NCBI GenBank assembly: GCA_019239775.1
Contig: JAFAZN010000082.1
Location: 1 to 42,994, forward strand
Length of the DNA: 42,994 nt
Source of the DNA: Chloroflexota bacterium
Lineage (GTDB): Bacteria > Chloroflexota > UBA6077 > CF-72
Direction: 5' to 3'
Of the stretch, positions 16,169-23,788 are shown one piece after another. The first letter of the stretch is position 1; every line of letters begins with the position of its first letter. Under the pieces are notes generated by a model that was given only the letters and a program-made list of their open reading frames with translations, did no database searches and had not been told where the DNA came from. A program made the position numbers and the translations under genes.

Positions 16169-16304
16169 ACCTATTTCTTTCGCCTCCAAAAGAGAAAACA
16201 CTTTGTCGCGAGATAAATAACCGAGTTCGATCAGCGAAACGTTGTGCGGTGTTACCGATTGCGGTTGAGTCCAGCCTCCCTTCTGGACCCGCTTCCGCGG
16301 ACGG
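16169..16304 (-). promoter_or_regulatory. Intra-operon leader with two hairpins upstream of the exosortase substrate gene
   Basis: This 136-bp gap is the largest inside the operon. On the minus strand two hairpins follow the transferase stop: CCGC-GGAA-GCGG and GTCCAG-(8 nt)-CTGGAC. No T-run follows, so they may be RNA processing or stabilising elements that raise expression of the substrate relative to the enzymes. A single GGTTGA is present on the plus strand at 16263, without a partner at 11 bp. Confidence 0.4.
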
Positions 16305-17783
16305 TCAGTACGCGCCGCGGTTCGTGAGAACCGCTGGAATCGTGCGCAACAGGATCTCAATATCCAGGCCGATGGACCAGTTGCGAATGTAATGCAGATC
16401 CAGGCGCACCATGTCGTGGAACGGCACTTCGCTGCGGCCGCTCACCTGCCAGAGGCCCGTCAGACCTGGCACAGCGCGCAGCCGACCCAGCTGCCATTCC
16501 TCGTATTCATCTACCTCCGCCGGAATCGGCGGCCGCGGTCCAACCAGGCTCATTTCACCGCGCATCACGTTGAATAGCTGTGGCAGCTCGTCCAGGCTCC
16601 AGCGCCGGATGAACTTGCCCACGCGCGTGACGCGTGGATCATCTTTCATCTTGAAGAGCGGACCGCTCGCCTCGTTCTTTTCGCGCAGGTCACTCAACTT
16701 GCGATCGGCGTTGACGATCATGGATCGGAACTTGTACATGCCGAACTGCCGACCGTTCTTGCCCACGCGTACCTGGCGATAGAACACCGGGCCCGACGAG
16801 TCCAGCTTGATGGCAATTGCCACCGCCAACAGAATTGGCGAGATCAAAAGCAGACCTAAACTCGTCGCCGCAAGGTCGACCACGCGCTTGATCCAGCTCA
16901 CGGACGCCGCCGGTGCAAAGCCGATGTAGCGGCGTCCACCGAACTCCTGGAGCTCGAATCGCTGCGGCAAGAGCTCGCCCAATTCCGGCAGGAACTTGAT
17001 CGTCACTGGCCTGTGAAAACCGCGGTTGACGATGTGTGTCACCTGTTCGCGTCGGTTGGTGGGGAGTGCAATCACGACCTCGTTGACGCCGTGCGCCTGC
17101 ACGATTTGCTCGAGCTGGGCAATTGGGCCGAGCAGGGGCAGATTTGGACTTCGCTCCAGCTCGCTACCGTTGTCGACGTAGCCGACCACGTGGAACTCGC
17201 CCTGCAGCTCGGCCGCCAACTCCTGGCCGAGGCGATTGGCACCAACAATGAGCACCCGATCCGGAATCGCGATGGCGTCCCGAATCCACGTGTACACGCG
17301 CGGAACGAGGGTGTGCCAACCAATCAGGATGGCAACGGCCGTCAACCAGCCGGTCGATAGCCACAAGCGTGAGAACGCCTGCTCACCCAGGAAGTAACTG
17401 GCCGCCACGGCCAGCACGAGTGCGGTGGAGATCGAAGAAACGATCCCTCCGATGCGCGCTGACCAGCTCTGAGGCTGTTGCAAATCGAACAGTCCGTGCG
17501 TCGCGAACAGAATGCCGGTACCAGCCGCTATCAGGGCAGCCATCCAGCTGTATTGCTCGACGCCCAGCGCAATAAATGTCAGGTCCGCGGCGACGAACCG
17601 GCTCCAGTACGCCAGCATGAACGCGCCGAAGACCAGCCCGAAATCGAGCAGCAGCAAGCACGCACCACCAGCCGTGGGCAGAGCGCGGCCGATGCGCGAG
17701 CGCATCGGCGACCATGCGCCGTGGTCCCCCACAAACGCTGGCGCCCATTGCTCGGTTTCCGCCCGCAGCTCAACCGTCGTCAC
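16305..17783 (-). CDS. Polyprenyl-phosphate sugar phosphotransferase (priming glycosyltransferase)
   Basis: 492 residues from GTG 17783. Four to five membrane helices (about 40-170), a Rossmann-like central domain (VLIVGANRLGQELAAEL), one further helix (about 300-325), then the bacterial sugar transferase domain: GPVFYRQVRVGKNGRQFGMYKFRSM, RRWSLDELPQLFNVMRGEMSLVGPRPP, PGLTGLWQVSGRS. This is the WbaP/CpsE/EpsE architecture, which moves a hexose-1-phosphate onto undecaprenyl phosphate and starts repeat-unit synthesis. The start is set by the 4-bp GTGA overlap with the small gene upstream and AAGGA 6 nt before it; the longer frame up to 17930 lies inside that gene. The sugar cannot be told from sequence. 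Confidence 0.93.
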   Translation of the reverse strand: MTTVELRAETEQWAPAFVGDHGAWSPMRSRIGRALPTAGGACLLLLDFGLVFGAFMLAYWSRFVAADLTFIALGVEQYSWMAALIAAGTGILFATHGLFDLQQPQSWSARIGGIVSSISTALVLAVAASYFLGEQAFSRLWLSTGWLTAVAILIGWHTLVPRVYTWIRDAIAIPDRVLIVGANRLGQELAAELQGEFHVVGYVDNGSELERSPNLPLLGPIAQLEQIVQAHGVNEVVIALPTNRREQVTHIVNRGFHRPVTIKFLPELGELLPQRFELQEFGGRRYIGFAPAASVSWIKRVVDLAATSLGLLLISPILLAVAIAIKLDSSGPVFYRQVRVGKNGRQFGMYKFRSMIVNADRKLSDLREKNEASGPLFKMKDDPRVTRVGKFIRRWSLDELPQLFNVMRGEMSLVGPRPPIPAEVDEYEEWQLGRLRAVPGLTGLWQVSGRSEVPFHDMVRLDLHYIRNWSIGLDIEILLRTIPAVLTNRGAY

Positions 17784-17968
17784 AGGGATCCTTTCCTCCA
17801 GGCGCGCACTCTCAGCGCCAGATATGCGAACGGAAACCACACCGCGACCCAGTACAGGCCGCCGACCACCAGCGTCACCAGAGACGTTGTTACGCCCTGC
17901 GCGTGACTCGGATTGGAGCCGTCGCTCCAACCGATCTCGTCGAGCATGCCGGCGATTCGCTCGTTCAT
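17780..17968 (-). CDS. 62-aa small membrane protein coupled on both sides
   Basis: A frame of 62 codons plus TGA. Its ATG overlaps the stop of the WecG/TagA-like gene (ATGA, 17968-17965) and its stop overlaps the GTG of the priming transferase (GTGA, 17783-17780). The product has an acidic N-terminal part (MNERIAGMLDEIGWSDG), one strong membrane helix (about 28-52, with GGLYWVAVWFPFAYLAL) and a basic end RVRAWRKGSL. Two exact 4-bp overlaps in the same operon are strong evidence of a real gene. No family is recognised. Co-production with the priming transferase suggests a partner of that membrane enzyme (inference). Confidence 0.75.
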   Translation of the reverse strand: MNERIAGMLDEIGWSDGSNPSHAQGVTTSLVTLVVGGLYWVAVWFPFAYLALRVRAWRKGSL

Positions 17969-18828
17969 GCCTCGGCTGCCAGGGTTGGAGTCGGCTTCGC
18001 CCCGCGTGTAGCGAGCATCACTGCCGCAAACGTCGGCAGATCGTCGATCAAATACCGTCGCCACAGTCGCGCCGGCTCCTGGACCAGGCGGAATGCCCAT
18101 TCCAGGCCGAGCTGCTGCATCCACCTGGGTGCGCGTTTGACTGCGCCGGCGTAGATGTCGAAAACGCAGCCCACGCCCATTGAGACGGGGACGTGCAGGC
18201 GGCTCATATGTTCGCGAATCCACACATCCTGGCGCGGCGCGCCAAGCGCTACGAACAGAAAGTGCGGCTGCGCCTCCTGGATCAGTTGGACGATGTACTC
18301 GTCCTCCTCGTCCGACAGCGACCCCTTGCTGGGCGAGTACGTACCCACCACGTTCAGGCCCGGATAGATGGCCCGCAGGTTTCTGGCAGCCTCTTCCGCC
18401 ACACCCTCTGCGGCACCGAGGAAAAACACCCCCAGGCCTTGTTCGGCGGCGATTTCGCAGCAGGCGCCAAACAGCTCAACCCCGGCCACACGCTCGGTCA
18501 GTGGAGTGCCCGTGTACCGCGACAGCCAGACCAGCGGCATGCCGTCCGGCACCGCCAGATCGACCTGGTTGAGCATGTCCATGAACTCGGGCCGCCGCCG
18601 CGCGATGCTCACGAAGTCGAGGTTGACCGTCGCAATCTGGTGCGAGCCGCCCGACGTGAGGAAGCGCTCGATGCGGTCCACGGCGCTATCGAAATCCACC
18701 TGGTCGACCATCACCCCGCCGAGGTTGACCCGCGGTCGTATCAGGCTGACGTTCTCCGTGTTGAAGAGCGTCACCGTAGGTAGAGGCTCTGAAGCCGTCC
18801 CTGTCAGTGCTAAAGCTTCAGTAGCCAC
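17965..18828 (-). CDS. WecG/TagA/CpsF family glycosyltransferase (GT26)
   Basis: 287 residues from GTG 18828. GT26 signatures: INLGGVMVDQV-like start, IATVNLDFVSIARR, VPDGMPLVWLSR, ERVAGVELF, GVFFLGAAEGVAEEAARNL, LFVALGAPRQDVWI and GVGCVFDIYAGAVKRAPRWMQQLGLEW. The family adds the second sugar (ManNAcA, ManNAc or similar) to a polyprenyl-linked primer, so it should act right after the priming transferase encoded two genes downstream. A TTG at 18843 would extend it by five codons, but GGAGG sits inside that extension, 8 nt before the GTG at 18828, which fixes the start. First gene of the unit ending with the EpsI-like gene. Confidence 0.92.
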   Translation of the reverse strand: MATEALALTGTASEPLPTVTLFNTENVSLIRPRVNLGGVMVDQVDFDSAVDRIERFLTSGGSHQIATVNLDFVSIARRRPEFMDMLNQVDLAVPDGMPLVWLSRYTGTPLTERVAGVELFGACCEIAAEQGLGVFFLGAAEGVAEEAARNLRAIYPGLNVVGTYSPSKGSLSDEEDEYIVQLIQEAQPHFLFVALGAPRQDVWIREHMSRLHVPVSMGVGCVFDIYAGAVKRAPRWMQQLGLEWAFRLVQEPARLWRRYLIDDLPTFAAVMLATRGAKPTPTLAAEA

Positions 18829-18888
18829 GAGACTCGCCTCCAAACGGTTTGCGCGTATGCGGGGGTAGCGTTGGGGTCAACGTCACCA

Positions 18889-18894
18889 ATTCTT
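18889..18894 (-). promoter_or_regulatory. Candidate -10 element AAGAAT
   Basis: Lies exactly 32 bp beyond repeat S3 and fits xAxxxT. It would give a leader of about 55 nt carrying the GGAGG ribosome site of the GT26 gene. Confidence 0.4.
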
Positions 18895-18911
18895 GGGCTG
18901 GACGGTCACTA

Positions 18912-18927
18912 GCGCTGTTCACAGCGC
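18912..18927 (-). terminator. Hairpin after the GT4 gene
   Basis: GCGCTG-TTCA-CAGCGC, a perfect 6-bp stem with a 4-nt loop, starts 27 nt after the stop at 18955. It abuts repeat S3. No T-run, so strength is uncertain. Confidence 0.4.
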
Positions 18928-18943
18928 ATTGATTTCTGGTTGC
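18927..18943 (-). promoter_or_regulatory. Direct repeat site S3 (CATTGA-N5-GGTTGC)
   Basis: Two hexamers start 11 bp apart (18927 and 18938), with one or two mismatches each to GGTTGA. Same orientation to the downstream gene as the other sites; 98 bp upstream of the GTG at 18828. Confidence 0.5.
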
Positions 18944-18954
18944 GCCGCGTGGGC

Positions 18955-20079
18955 CTAGACGACCGAGACCGCGGGCGCGGCGCTGCGCGCTCCGAAACGT
19001 TTTGCTTCGCCAAGAACGAGATCAACGATGGTTGCGTCGTTCTTGGCACCATCGAAGCGCTGCTCAGCAACCGCGCGCGCGCGACGGCCCATCTCAAGCA
19101 GCCGCCCACGGTCCACAAGCGCCTCTTCCAGGGCTTGCGACAACGACGCGGCCGTGGGCTGGATCAGCCAGCCAGTTGCGCCATGGTCGACGATGTCGGC
19201 CGCCCCGCCGACGTCGCTCATGATCGCCGGCAGCCCCGAAGCCAGCGCCTCAACCGTGGCGATGCCAAAGCACTCCGCCCGCGTGGGCAGCACGAAGAGA
19301 TCCGCCTGGGCATAGAGACGCAACAACTCGGGCGAGTTCGCCTCGGTGCGGTGGACGCGCATGCCCGGCGTGGCTGGCACCTCGTCGCGCGTGACCACAT
19401 CCAGCTCACACCGGCCTGCAAACCGCCCGCGCAGCACGTCCAGCAACAGCATGCCGCCCTTGCGCTCGAAATTGCCGCCCACAAACAGCAGGCGCAGCGG
19501 CCCCTCACGCTGAACGCGCTCCGTCGGTCGCCACTGGGAGAGGTCCACGCCAGGCGGCAGCACGCGGATGCGATCGCGCGGGATGCCGAGCCTTTGCAGG
19601 CCGTCGGCTGCCCAGTTTGACCAGGGCGTGAACAACGTGACGTTGCGAAACAACGCCCGTTCCATCAACTGCCCAGATCGGCGGCGCCAGCCGGAATGCG
19701 GCTCGCGGTTGTAGTAGATTGGCGCCCACTCTTCGAGCTGGTCGAAAGTGCAATCGAGATCCTGAATGCGCGGCCGCCGCAACGGCCCGACCTCCGACCA
19801 CATGAACGGCGCCGCCACCTGCGCCACCGACGACCAGATGACATCCGGCCGCGGCATGGTCGCCATGGCGCTCGCCTCGACTGTGGCTCTCAACCGGCCC
19901 TTTACACCCGCGGGCAGCAGGGGTAATTGCTCAATCCGCCCACCTGATTGCCACCCGGTCACTGCGCGATACGTCCCCCGGATGCGCACATCACCTGAGG
20001 TATGCGCCACAAGGTTCTCGAACCGGGTCCGGTGACCCGCGTAGGCGAGGCCGAGGAACAGGACGCGCGGCGGCGTCAT
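18955..20079 (-). CDS. GT4-family glycosyltransferase
   Basis: 374 residues, GT-B fold. N-terminal half has RVLFLGLAYAGHRTRFENL. The donor half has LLFVGGNFERKGGMLLLDVL, VHRTEANSPELLRLYAQADLFVLPTRAECFGIATVEALASGLPAIMSDVGGAADIV with EX7E (E-C-F-G-I-A-T-V-E). Closely related to the enzyme at 10155-11312. It overlaps the stop of the GT2 gene upstream by 4 bp (ATGA) and is the last gene of the epimerase/glycosyltransferase unit starting at 23388. Confidence 0.9.
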   Translation of the reverse strand: MTPPRVLFLGLAYAGHRTRFENLVAHTSGDVRIRGTYRAVTGWQSGGRIEQLPLLPAGVKGRLRATVEASAMATMPRPDVIWSSVAQVAAPFMWSEVGPLRRPRIQDLDCTFDQLEEWAPIYYNREPHSGWRRRSGQLMERALFRNVTLFTPWSNWAADGLQRLGIPRDRIRVLPPGVDLSQWRPTERVQREGPLRLLFVGGNFERKGGMLLLDVLRGRFAGRCELDVVTRDEVPATPGMRVHRTEANSPELLRLYAQADLFVLPTRAECFGIATVEALASGLPAIMSDVGGAADIVDHGATGWLIQPTAASLSQALEEALVDRGRLLEMGRRARAVAEQRFDGAKNDATIVDLVLGEAKRFGARSAAPAVSVV

Positions 20080-21266
20080 CGAGCGGTGCGGACCCAGCTC
20101 GTCGCGCTACCGGTCACCAGTGCTCGGCCGTACAGCCCCACCTTCCAGGCGATGTACACCGGCGCCGCACTGAGCGCCAGATACATGCTGAGTGGCGCAC
20201 GCACCATGAGCAGGCCCGCCATCAAGTAGGCGACCTGGCCGACCAGCGAGGCAGCCGCCAGCAGCGCAATCTCGGGTGAGCCAACCACCGCGGCCAGGAC
20301 CATGCACAGCCCACCGAGGGCGAATGGGACCGACAGTGGCGGGATGAGTTGTTCGGCCGCTGCATCCAGACGCAGCAAGCTCGCATGCCGAAGCCCGTCG
20401 AGCACCAGTCGCGGCACGTGCTGACGCACCAGTTGCAGACGGCCGCGCTCCCAGCGTGCGTTCTGACTTGCTGCCTGCGCAAGGCTCACTGGCATGTCGG
20501 CGTACACGGCTGTTTCAGGCGCGAAGTCCACACGAATGCCCGCGCCAACCAGGGCTAGATGGAACTCCACATCCTCGGCGAGCGTGAACCAGTTCCAGGA
20601 AAAGCGCTCCAGGACGGGCGCGGCAAAGCACATGCCGTTGCCCTTCAAGCCGCACGAAAAGCCAAACAGCGATCTGCCGAGCGGCCGCACGTAATGCACC
20701 GCCGCCAGTGCGGCATAACGGAGTCCTGCTACGCGCGATTGATGCGCGTTCTGAACCGAGTAATACGCCTGAATGACCTTGCTGCCGGCTTCCAGGCGCG
20801 CGTCCATGGCTCTGAGGAAATTCGGCGCAACCACTGTGTCGGCGTCGAGCACGGCGAGCGCGTCATACGCCTGTGCCTCATCGCGTAACCGCTGCAGCAG
20901 CCACCTGAGTGCGAAGCCCTTCGCCCGTTCGCGATCATCGACGCGCTCGTAGACGCGTGCTCCAGCCGCCCGCGCAATTGACGCCGTCGCATCCGTACAG
21001 TTGTCCGCCACGACGCACACGTCGTACTGCTCACGCGGATACTGCATCTGCGCAAGACTCTCCAGCAGCCGTCCGATCAGCGCTTCCTCGTTGTGCGCCG
21101 GCACCAACACGGCGAAACGCCTCGATCCACCTGCTGCAGGTGGCCCGTGTTTTGAGGCGAAGGCTGCCGCGACCGTCAGCACCACGAGGTACGTCGTCAG
21201 AAGCGCGAGCGCAATAGCCACGATAGCTAAGGCCGCCTGTGCGGCGAGAGCCACGGCGGGCATCAT
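20076..21266 (-). CDS. GT2-family membrane glycosyltransferase
   Basis: 396 residues. An N-terminal membrane helix (about 8-35) precedes a GT-A catalytic domain with VLVPAHNEEALIGRLL, VVADNCTDAT, the DxD in VLDADTVVAPNFL, TLAEDVEFH and QNARWERGRLQLV (the QxxRW motif of processive or membrane GT2 enzymes). Three to four helices follow at the C-terminus. The QxxRW motif and C-terminal helices resemble polymer-forming or polyprenyl-linked enzymes; it could add a sugar or make a short homopolymer. Coupled by ATGA overlaps to genes on both sides. Confidence 0.9.
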   Translation of the reverse strand: MMPAVALAAQAALAIVAIALALLTTYLVVLTVAAAFASKHGPPAAGGSRRFAVLVPAHNEEALIGRLLESLAQMQYPREQYDVCVVADNCTDATASIARAAGARVYERVDDRERAKGFALRWLLQRLRDEAQAYDALAVLDADTVVAPNFLRAMDARLEAGSKVIQAYYSVQNAHQSRVAGLRYAALAAVHYVRPLGRSLFGFSCGLKGNGMCFAAPVLERFSWNWFTLAEDVEFHLALVGAGIRVDFAPETAVYADMPVSLAQAASQNARWERGRLQLVRQHVPRLVLDGLRHASLLRLDAAAEQLIPPLSVPFALGGLCMVLAAVVGSPEIALLAAASLVGQVAYLMAGLLMVRAPLSMYLALSAAPVYIAWKVGLYGRALVTGSATSWVRTAR

Positions 21267-22432
21267 TCCGCGGAGGCCACCACCGGCACGCCGCGGTGCG
21301 CGATGCGGCGCGGAGGTGCTTCGGCAATGGCGGCATCCACTAGCTCGCGCAGACGCGCCGCGTATTGATCGACCGTTGTCAGTTGCTCCACCGTGCGTCG
21401 CCCCGCGGCGCCGAGTCGCGCGCGCTCTTCTGGATGCTCGAGCAAATAGGCGATGGCTCGCCGCAGCGCTTGCGGATCCGAGGGCGGCACATAGAAGCCG
21501 CTGGGCTCCAGCGCCACGCCGGCCTGTTCAGCCACCGCTCGCAGCAAGCTGCTGGGGCGCGTTCGCGGCTGAGCTCCGCGGGTAATGGTGCGCCGATCCT
21601 CGACCACGTCGGTCTGCCCAACACTGTGCGTAACCACCACGGGCTTACCCATCGACATGGCTTCGAGGATGGTGGTAACGCCCGCCTGAAAATCCGTGTC
21701 GTCCAGCGGCACAACCACAATCGCCGAACGCGCATACAACGACCGCAGCGCGTCATAATCGAAGGAATCGACCGTCACGTTGCTGGGCTGTCCGCCGCCA
21801 TCAGCAGTGTTGCGCCGCTTCGACCAGTGGCTGGCGGCTCCAATGACGACCTTGGCATCCAACCCTTCGACCGCCGCCATCAGGGTCGGATAGTCGCGGA
21901 ACTCGAGGCCGGCGCTGCAGATCAACCGTTCCTCAGCGGCCGCCTGTGGCCGCCAGAACTCGGTGTCGACCTGATATGGCACCAACGCGAGCTTTCGCTG
22001 CTCAATGCTCAGATCCCGCGTACCGAGCTCGAATTGGCTGCGAGCATGCAAGGCGATGCGCGAGATGTGGCTCTGCACGCGCAGGAAACGGAAGAACGGC
22101 CGCTTCTTGGCCGCGGTGATGCGATGCCCAATGGTGACGTGCGCCGTCCTGGCATTGACGAGCTTCAGCAGCAGCGCCAGTGGAATGCCGATGTGCTCCC
22201 CGTCGGTGAGAATCGCCTCAACGTCGTTGCGCCGGCGGAACGCCAGCCACGCCTGTGCCGCCGCCATACCCAGCACACGCTTCACCGCGCGCGCGGACAA
22301 AGACTCCTGGACCGAGGCGTAGTCAATGACTTCAGCTTCGAGCTTGTCCGCCAGGACGCAGTAGTCTTTGCGCGGACCGGTTGGCGAGACATTGGCCAGC
22401 GTGGCGCTGATCACCAGCAGGACTTTCGGCAT
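21263..22432 (-). CDS. GT4-like glycosyltransferase
   Basis: 389 residues with a glycosyltransferase-B layout but a diverged N-terminal half (VLLVISATLANVSPTGPRKDYCVL, KRVLGMAAAQAWLAF). The donor side has LICSAGLEFRDYPTLMAAVEGL, VDSFDYDALRSLYARSAIVVVPLDDTDFQAGVTTILEAMSMGKPVVVTHSVGQTDVV, where TDFQAGVTTILEAM occupies the EX7E region without the first Glu. ATG at 22432 with AGAGAGG 8 nt upstream. Second gene of its unit, 14 nt after the epimerase stop. A sugar-transfer role is likely; specificity is unknown. Confidence 0.82.
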   Translation of the reverse strand: MPKVLLVISATLANVSPTGPRKDYCVLADKLEAEVIDYASVQESLSARAVKRVLGMAAAQAWLAFRRRNDVEAILTDGEHIGIPLALLLKLVNARTAHVTIGHRITAAKKRPFFRFLRVQSHISRIALHARSQFELGTRDLSIEQRKLALVPYQVDTEFWRPQAAAEERLICSAGLEFRDYPTLMAAVEGLDAKVVIGAASHWSKRRNTADGGGQPSNVTVDSFDYDALRSLYARSAIVVVPLDDTDFQAGVTTILEAMSMGKPVVVTHSVGQTDVVEDRRTITRGAQPRTRPSSLLRAVAEQAGVALEPSGFYVPPSDPQALRRAIAYLLEHPEERARLGAAGRRTVEQLTTVDQYAARLRELVDAAIAEAPPRRIAHRGVPVVASAE

Positions 22433-22446
22433 TTCGGCGACCTCTC

Positions 22447-23388
22447 TTAAAGACCCGCCGCCGTTACGGGGGCCGGTATCAGGTGCCCGAGGTGCATGAG
22501 TGGATCGAGCGGCGGGGCGATGCCCAGCATCTGCCGCATCCGCTCGACATTGGCCACAAAACGCGTGACCTCCATCGATCGTGCTGGCATCAGCCGGATA
22601 TGCGGCTGGCCGGTCACAAACCGACCGATCCGCCGTGCGACATCCACGATGCGAGTGCCCGTACCACTGCCAATGTTCATCGGCGGGAGTGGACCTTCCA
22701 GAGCGGCGACACCGACAAGGGCGTCGATGACCTGCTCGATCCAGACGAAGTCGACGATTTGCTTGCCGCCATAGACCAGCAGGTCGCGACCCGCCAGCGC
22801 CTGGTCGATCCAGGTGGGGATCACGCGACCGATGTCGCGCGGTCCATACACGTTGGCCAGTCTCAAAATGCCGACTTGAAGTCCGAGCTCGCGACGGAAT
22901 GCGCGGCAGTAGGCTTCACCAGCCAACTTGCTGGCTCCATACGAGTTGACTGCCAGTAAAGGCGAGTCTTCGTCGACCGGCAGAGTGATCGGCTCGCCAT
23001 AGACCTCACGCGAGGAGGAAAACACGACGCGTTCGACGCCGAGCTGGCTCGCCGCGCTGAGGACGTTGAACGTCCCGATAACGTTGCTTCTAAAGGTATA
23101 TTCGGCGTCGGCGACGGCGCCCATGACTGTGGATTGAGCAGCGAGGTGGTAGACAACCTGCGCACCGCGCAAGACATCGCGAACCGCCTTCGCGTCGGCG
23201 ACGTCGCCCTCGATGAACTCGAGGCGCGTGTCCGCGCGATGCTGGGCGATGTTCGCCAATCGGCCTCTCGACAGATTGTCGAACACGACGACCTCGCCGC
23301 TATCGATCCCCAGCAGACGATCGACCAGGTGGCTCCCGATAAATCCTGCGCCACCAGTCACGACGATTCTCTGCACCCGCTGCGGCAT
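22447..23388 (-). CDS. NAD-dependent sugar epimerase/dehydratase (extended SDR, GalE-like)
   Basis: 313 residues from ATG 23388. N-terminal Rossmann motif VVTGGAGFIGSHLVDRLL, EFIEGDVAD, VYHLAAQSTV, FSSSREVYGE and the catalytic NSYGASKLAGEAYC (Tyr-X3-Lys). The Ser-Ser-Arg in place of the common Ser-Ser-(A/S) precedes VYG. These enzymes interconvert UDP-, GDP- or dTDP-sugars, so it supplies a precursor for the polymer. The ATG is preceded by no Shine-Dalgarno but by a -10-like GATACT 7 nt upstream, suggesting a leaderless transcript. The frame seven codons further upstream is therefore rejected. First gene of the unit running to 18955. Confidence 0.9.
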   Translation of the reverse strand: MPQRVQRIVVTGGAGFIGSHLVDRLLGIDSGEVVVFDNLSRGRLANIAQHRADTRLEFIEGDVADAKAVRDVLRGAQVVYHLAAQSTVMGAVADAEYTFRSNVIGTFNVLSAASQLGVERVVFSSSREVYGEPITLPVDEDSPLLAVNSYGASKLAGEAYCRAFRRELGLQVGILRLANVYGPRDIGRVIPTWIDQALAGRDLLVYGGKQIVDFVWIEQVIDALVGVAALEGPLPPMNIGSGTGTRIVDVARRIGRFVTGQPHIRLMPARSMEVTRFVANVERMRQMLGIAPPLDPLMHLGHLIPAPVTAAGL

Positions 23389-23395
23389 GATGGCC

Positions 23396-23401
23396 AGTAT
23401 C
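23396..23401 (-). promoter_or_regulatory. Candidate -10 element GATACT
   Basis: Exactly 32 bp beyond repeat S4, xAxxxT, 7 nt before the epimerase ATG. Transcription would begin at or within 2 nt of the ATG. Confidence 0.45.
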
Positions 23402-23433
23402 CAGACCAATTTCTCCGCGTTGTGTTAGGTGCC

Positions 23434-23450
23434 AGTTGAATTGAGGTTGA
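23434..23450 (-). promoter_or_regulatory. Direct repeat site S4 (AGTTGA-N5-GGTTGA)
   Basis: Hexamers start 11 bp apart (23434 and 23445); the spacer itself contains another TTGA. 45 bp upstream of the epimerase ATG, in the divergent region shared with the acyl carrier protein gene. Confidence 0.6.
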
Positions 23451-23469
23451 GGCCATACATTTCGGCTGC

Positions 23470-23486
23470 TCAACCAAAAACACACC
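23470..23486 (+). promoter_or_regulatory. Weak divergent copy of the repeat facing the acyl carrier protein gene
   Basis: A perfect TCAACC (23470) is followed 11 bp on by CACACC, a poor match. Yet CAGACT at 23519-23524 lies exactly 32 bp beyond, and the ATG at 23534 is 47 bp beyond, the same geometry as S1, S4 and S5. Suggests a diverged site on the plus strand. Confidence 0.35.
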
Positions 23487-23518
23487 GACGCCGAACGTGG
23501 ACTGGCGCGGGTGTATAT

Positions 23519-23524
23519 CAGACT
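23519..23524 (+). promoter_or_regulatory. Candidate -10 element CAGACT for the acyl carrier protein gene
   Basis: Fits xAxxxT and the common 32-bp spacing. TATATC at 23514-23519 is an alternative -10 overlapping it. Either would put the start of transcription within about 10 nt of the ATG at 23534. Confidence 0.35.
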
Positions 23525-23533
23525 TCGGACGTT

Positions 23534-23788
23534 ATGCGCGATGAACTTGAAGTGACCGAGCAGGTGCGCTCGATCATGGCCGAGACCTTCGGCCTGGACG
23601 AGGACGAGCTGCCCGAGGACCTGACGCAAACCACGTTTTCGGCCTGGACCTCGCTGAAACACATGCTGCTCATGGCTGGCCTGGAAGAGCGCTTCAGCAT
23701 CGAACTCAGCATGGATGAGATGCTGGCGATGAAGTCGCAGGCGGATATCGTCCGCATCCTGCGCAGCCGCGTCACCGCCGCTGTGTGA
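23534..23788 (+). CDS. Acyl carrier protein
   Basis: 84 residues with the four-helix carrier layout: EVTEQVRSIMAETFGLDEDELPEDLTQTTFSAWTSLKHMLLMAGLEERFSIEL-type sequence. Ser 40 in AWTSLKHM stands at the phosphopantetheine attachment site (usually DSL; here TSL). It resembles the carrier proteins found with acyl- or aminoacyl-transfer systems in glycan clusters more than the FabD-type ACP. It overlaps the acyltransferase gene by GTGA, so the pair is coupled. No AMP-ligase or ketosynthase is nearby. The ATG at 23534 is chosen because the longer frame from 23429 would cover the promoter region and lacks ACP-like sequence. Confidence 0.85.
   Translation: MRDELEVTEQVRSIMAETFGLDEDELPEDLTQTTFSAWTSLKHMLLMAGLEERFSIELSMDEMLAMKSQADIVRILRSRVTAAV

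Noticed and set aside
16263-16268. GGTTGA upstream of the exosortase substrate gene
   Set aside because: No second hexamer at 11 bp, so it does not fit the site definition.
15401-16360. Longer start (16360) for the exosortase substrate
   Set aside because: The extra 64 residues overlap the priming transferase gene and would bury the signal peptide.
21365-22450. 361-codon open frame on the plus strand
   Set aside because: It is antisense to a glycosyltransferase gene with clear motifs, has Arg/His-rich low-complexity sequence and no family features.
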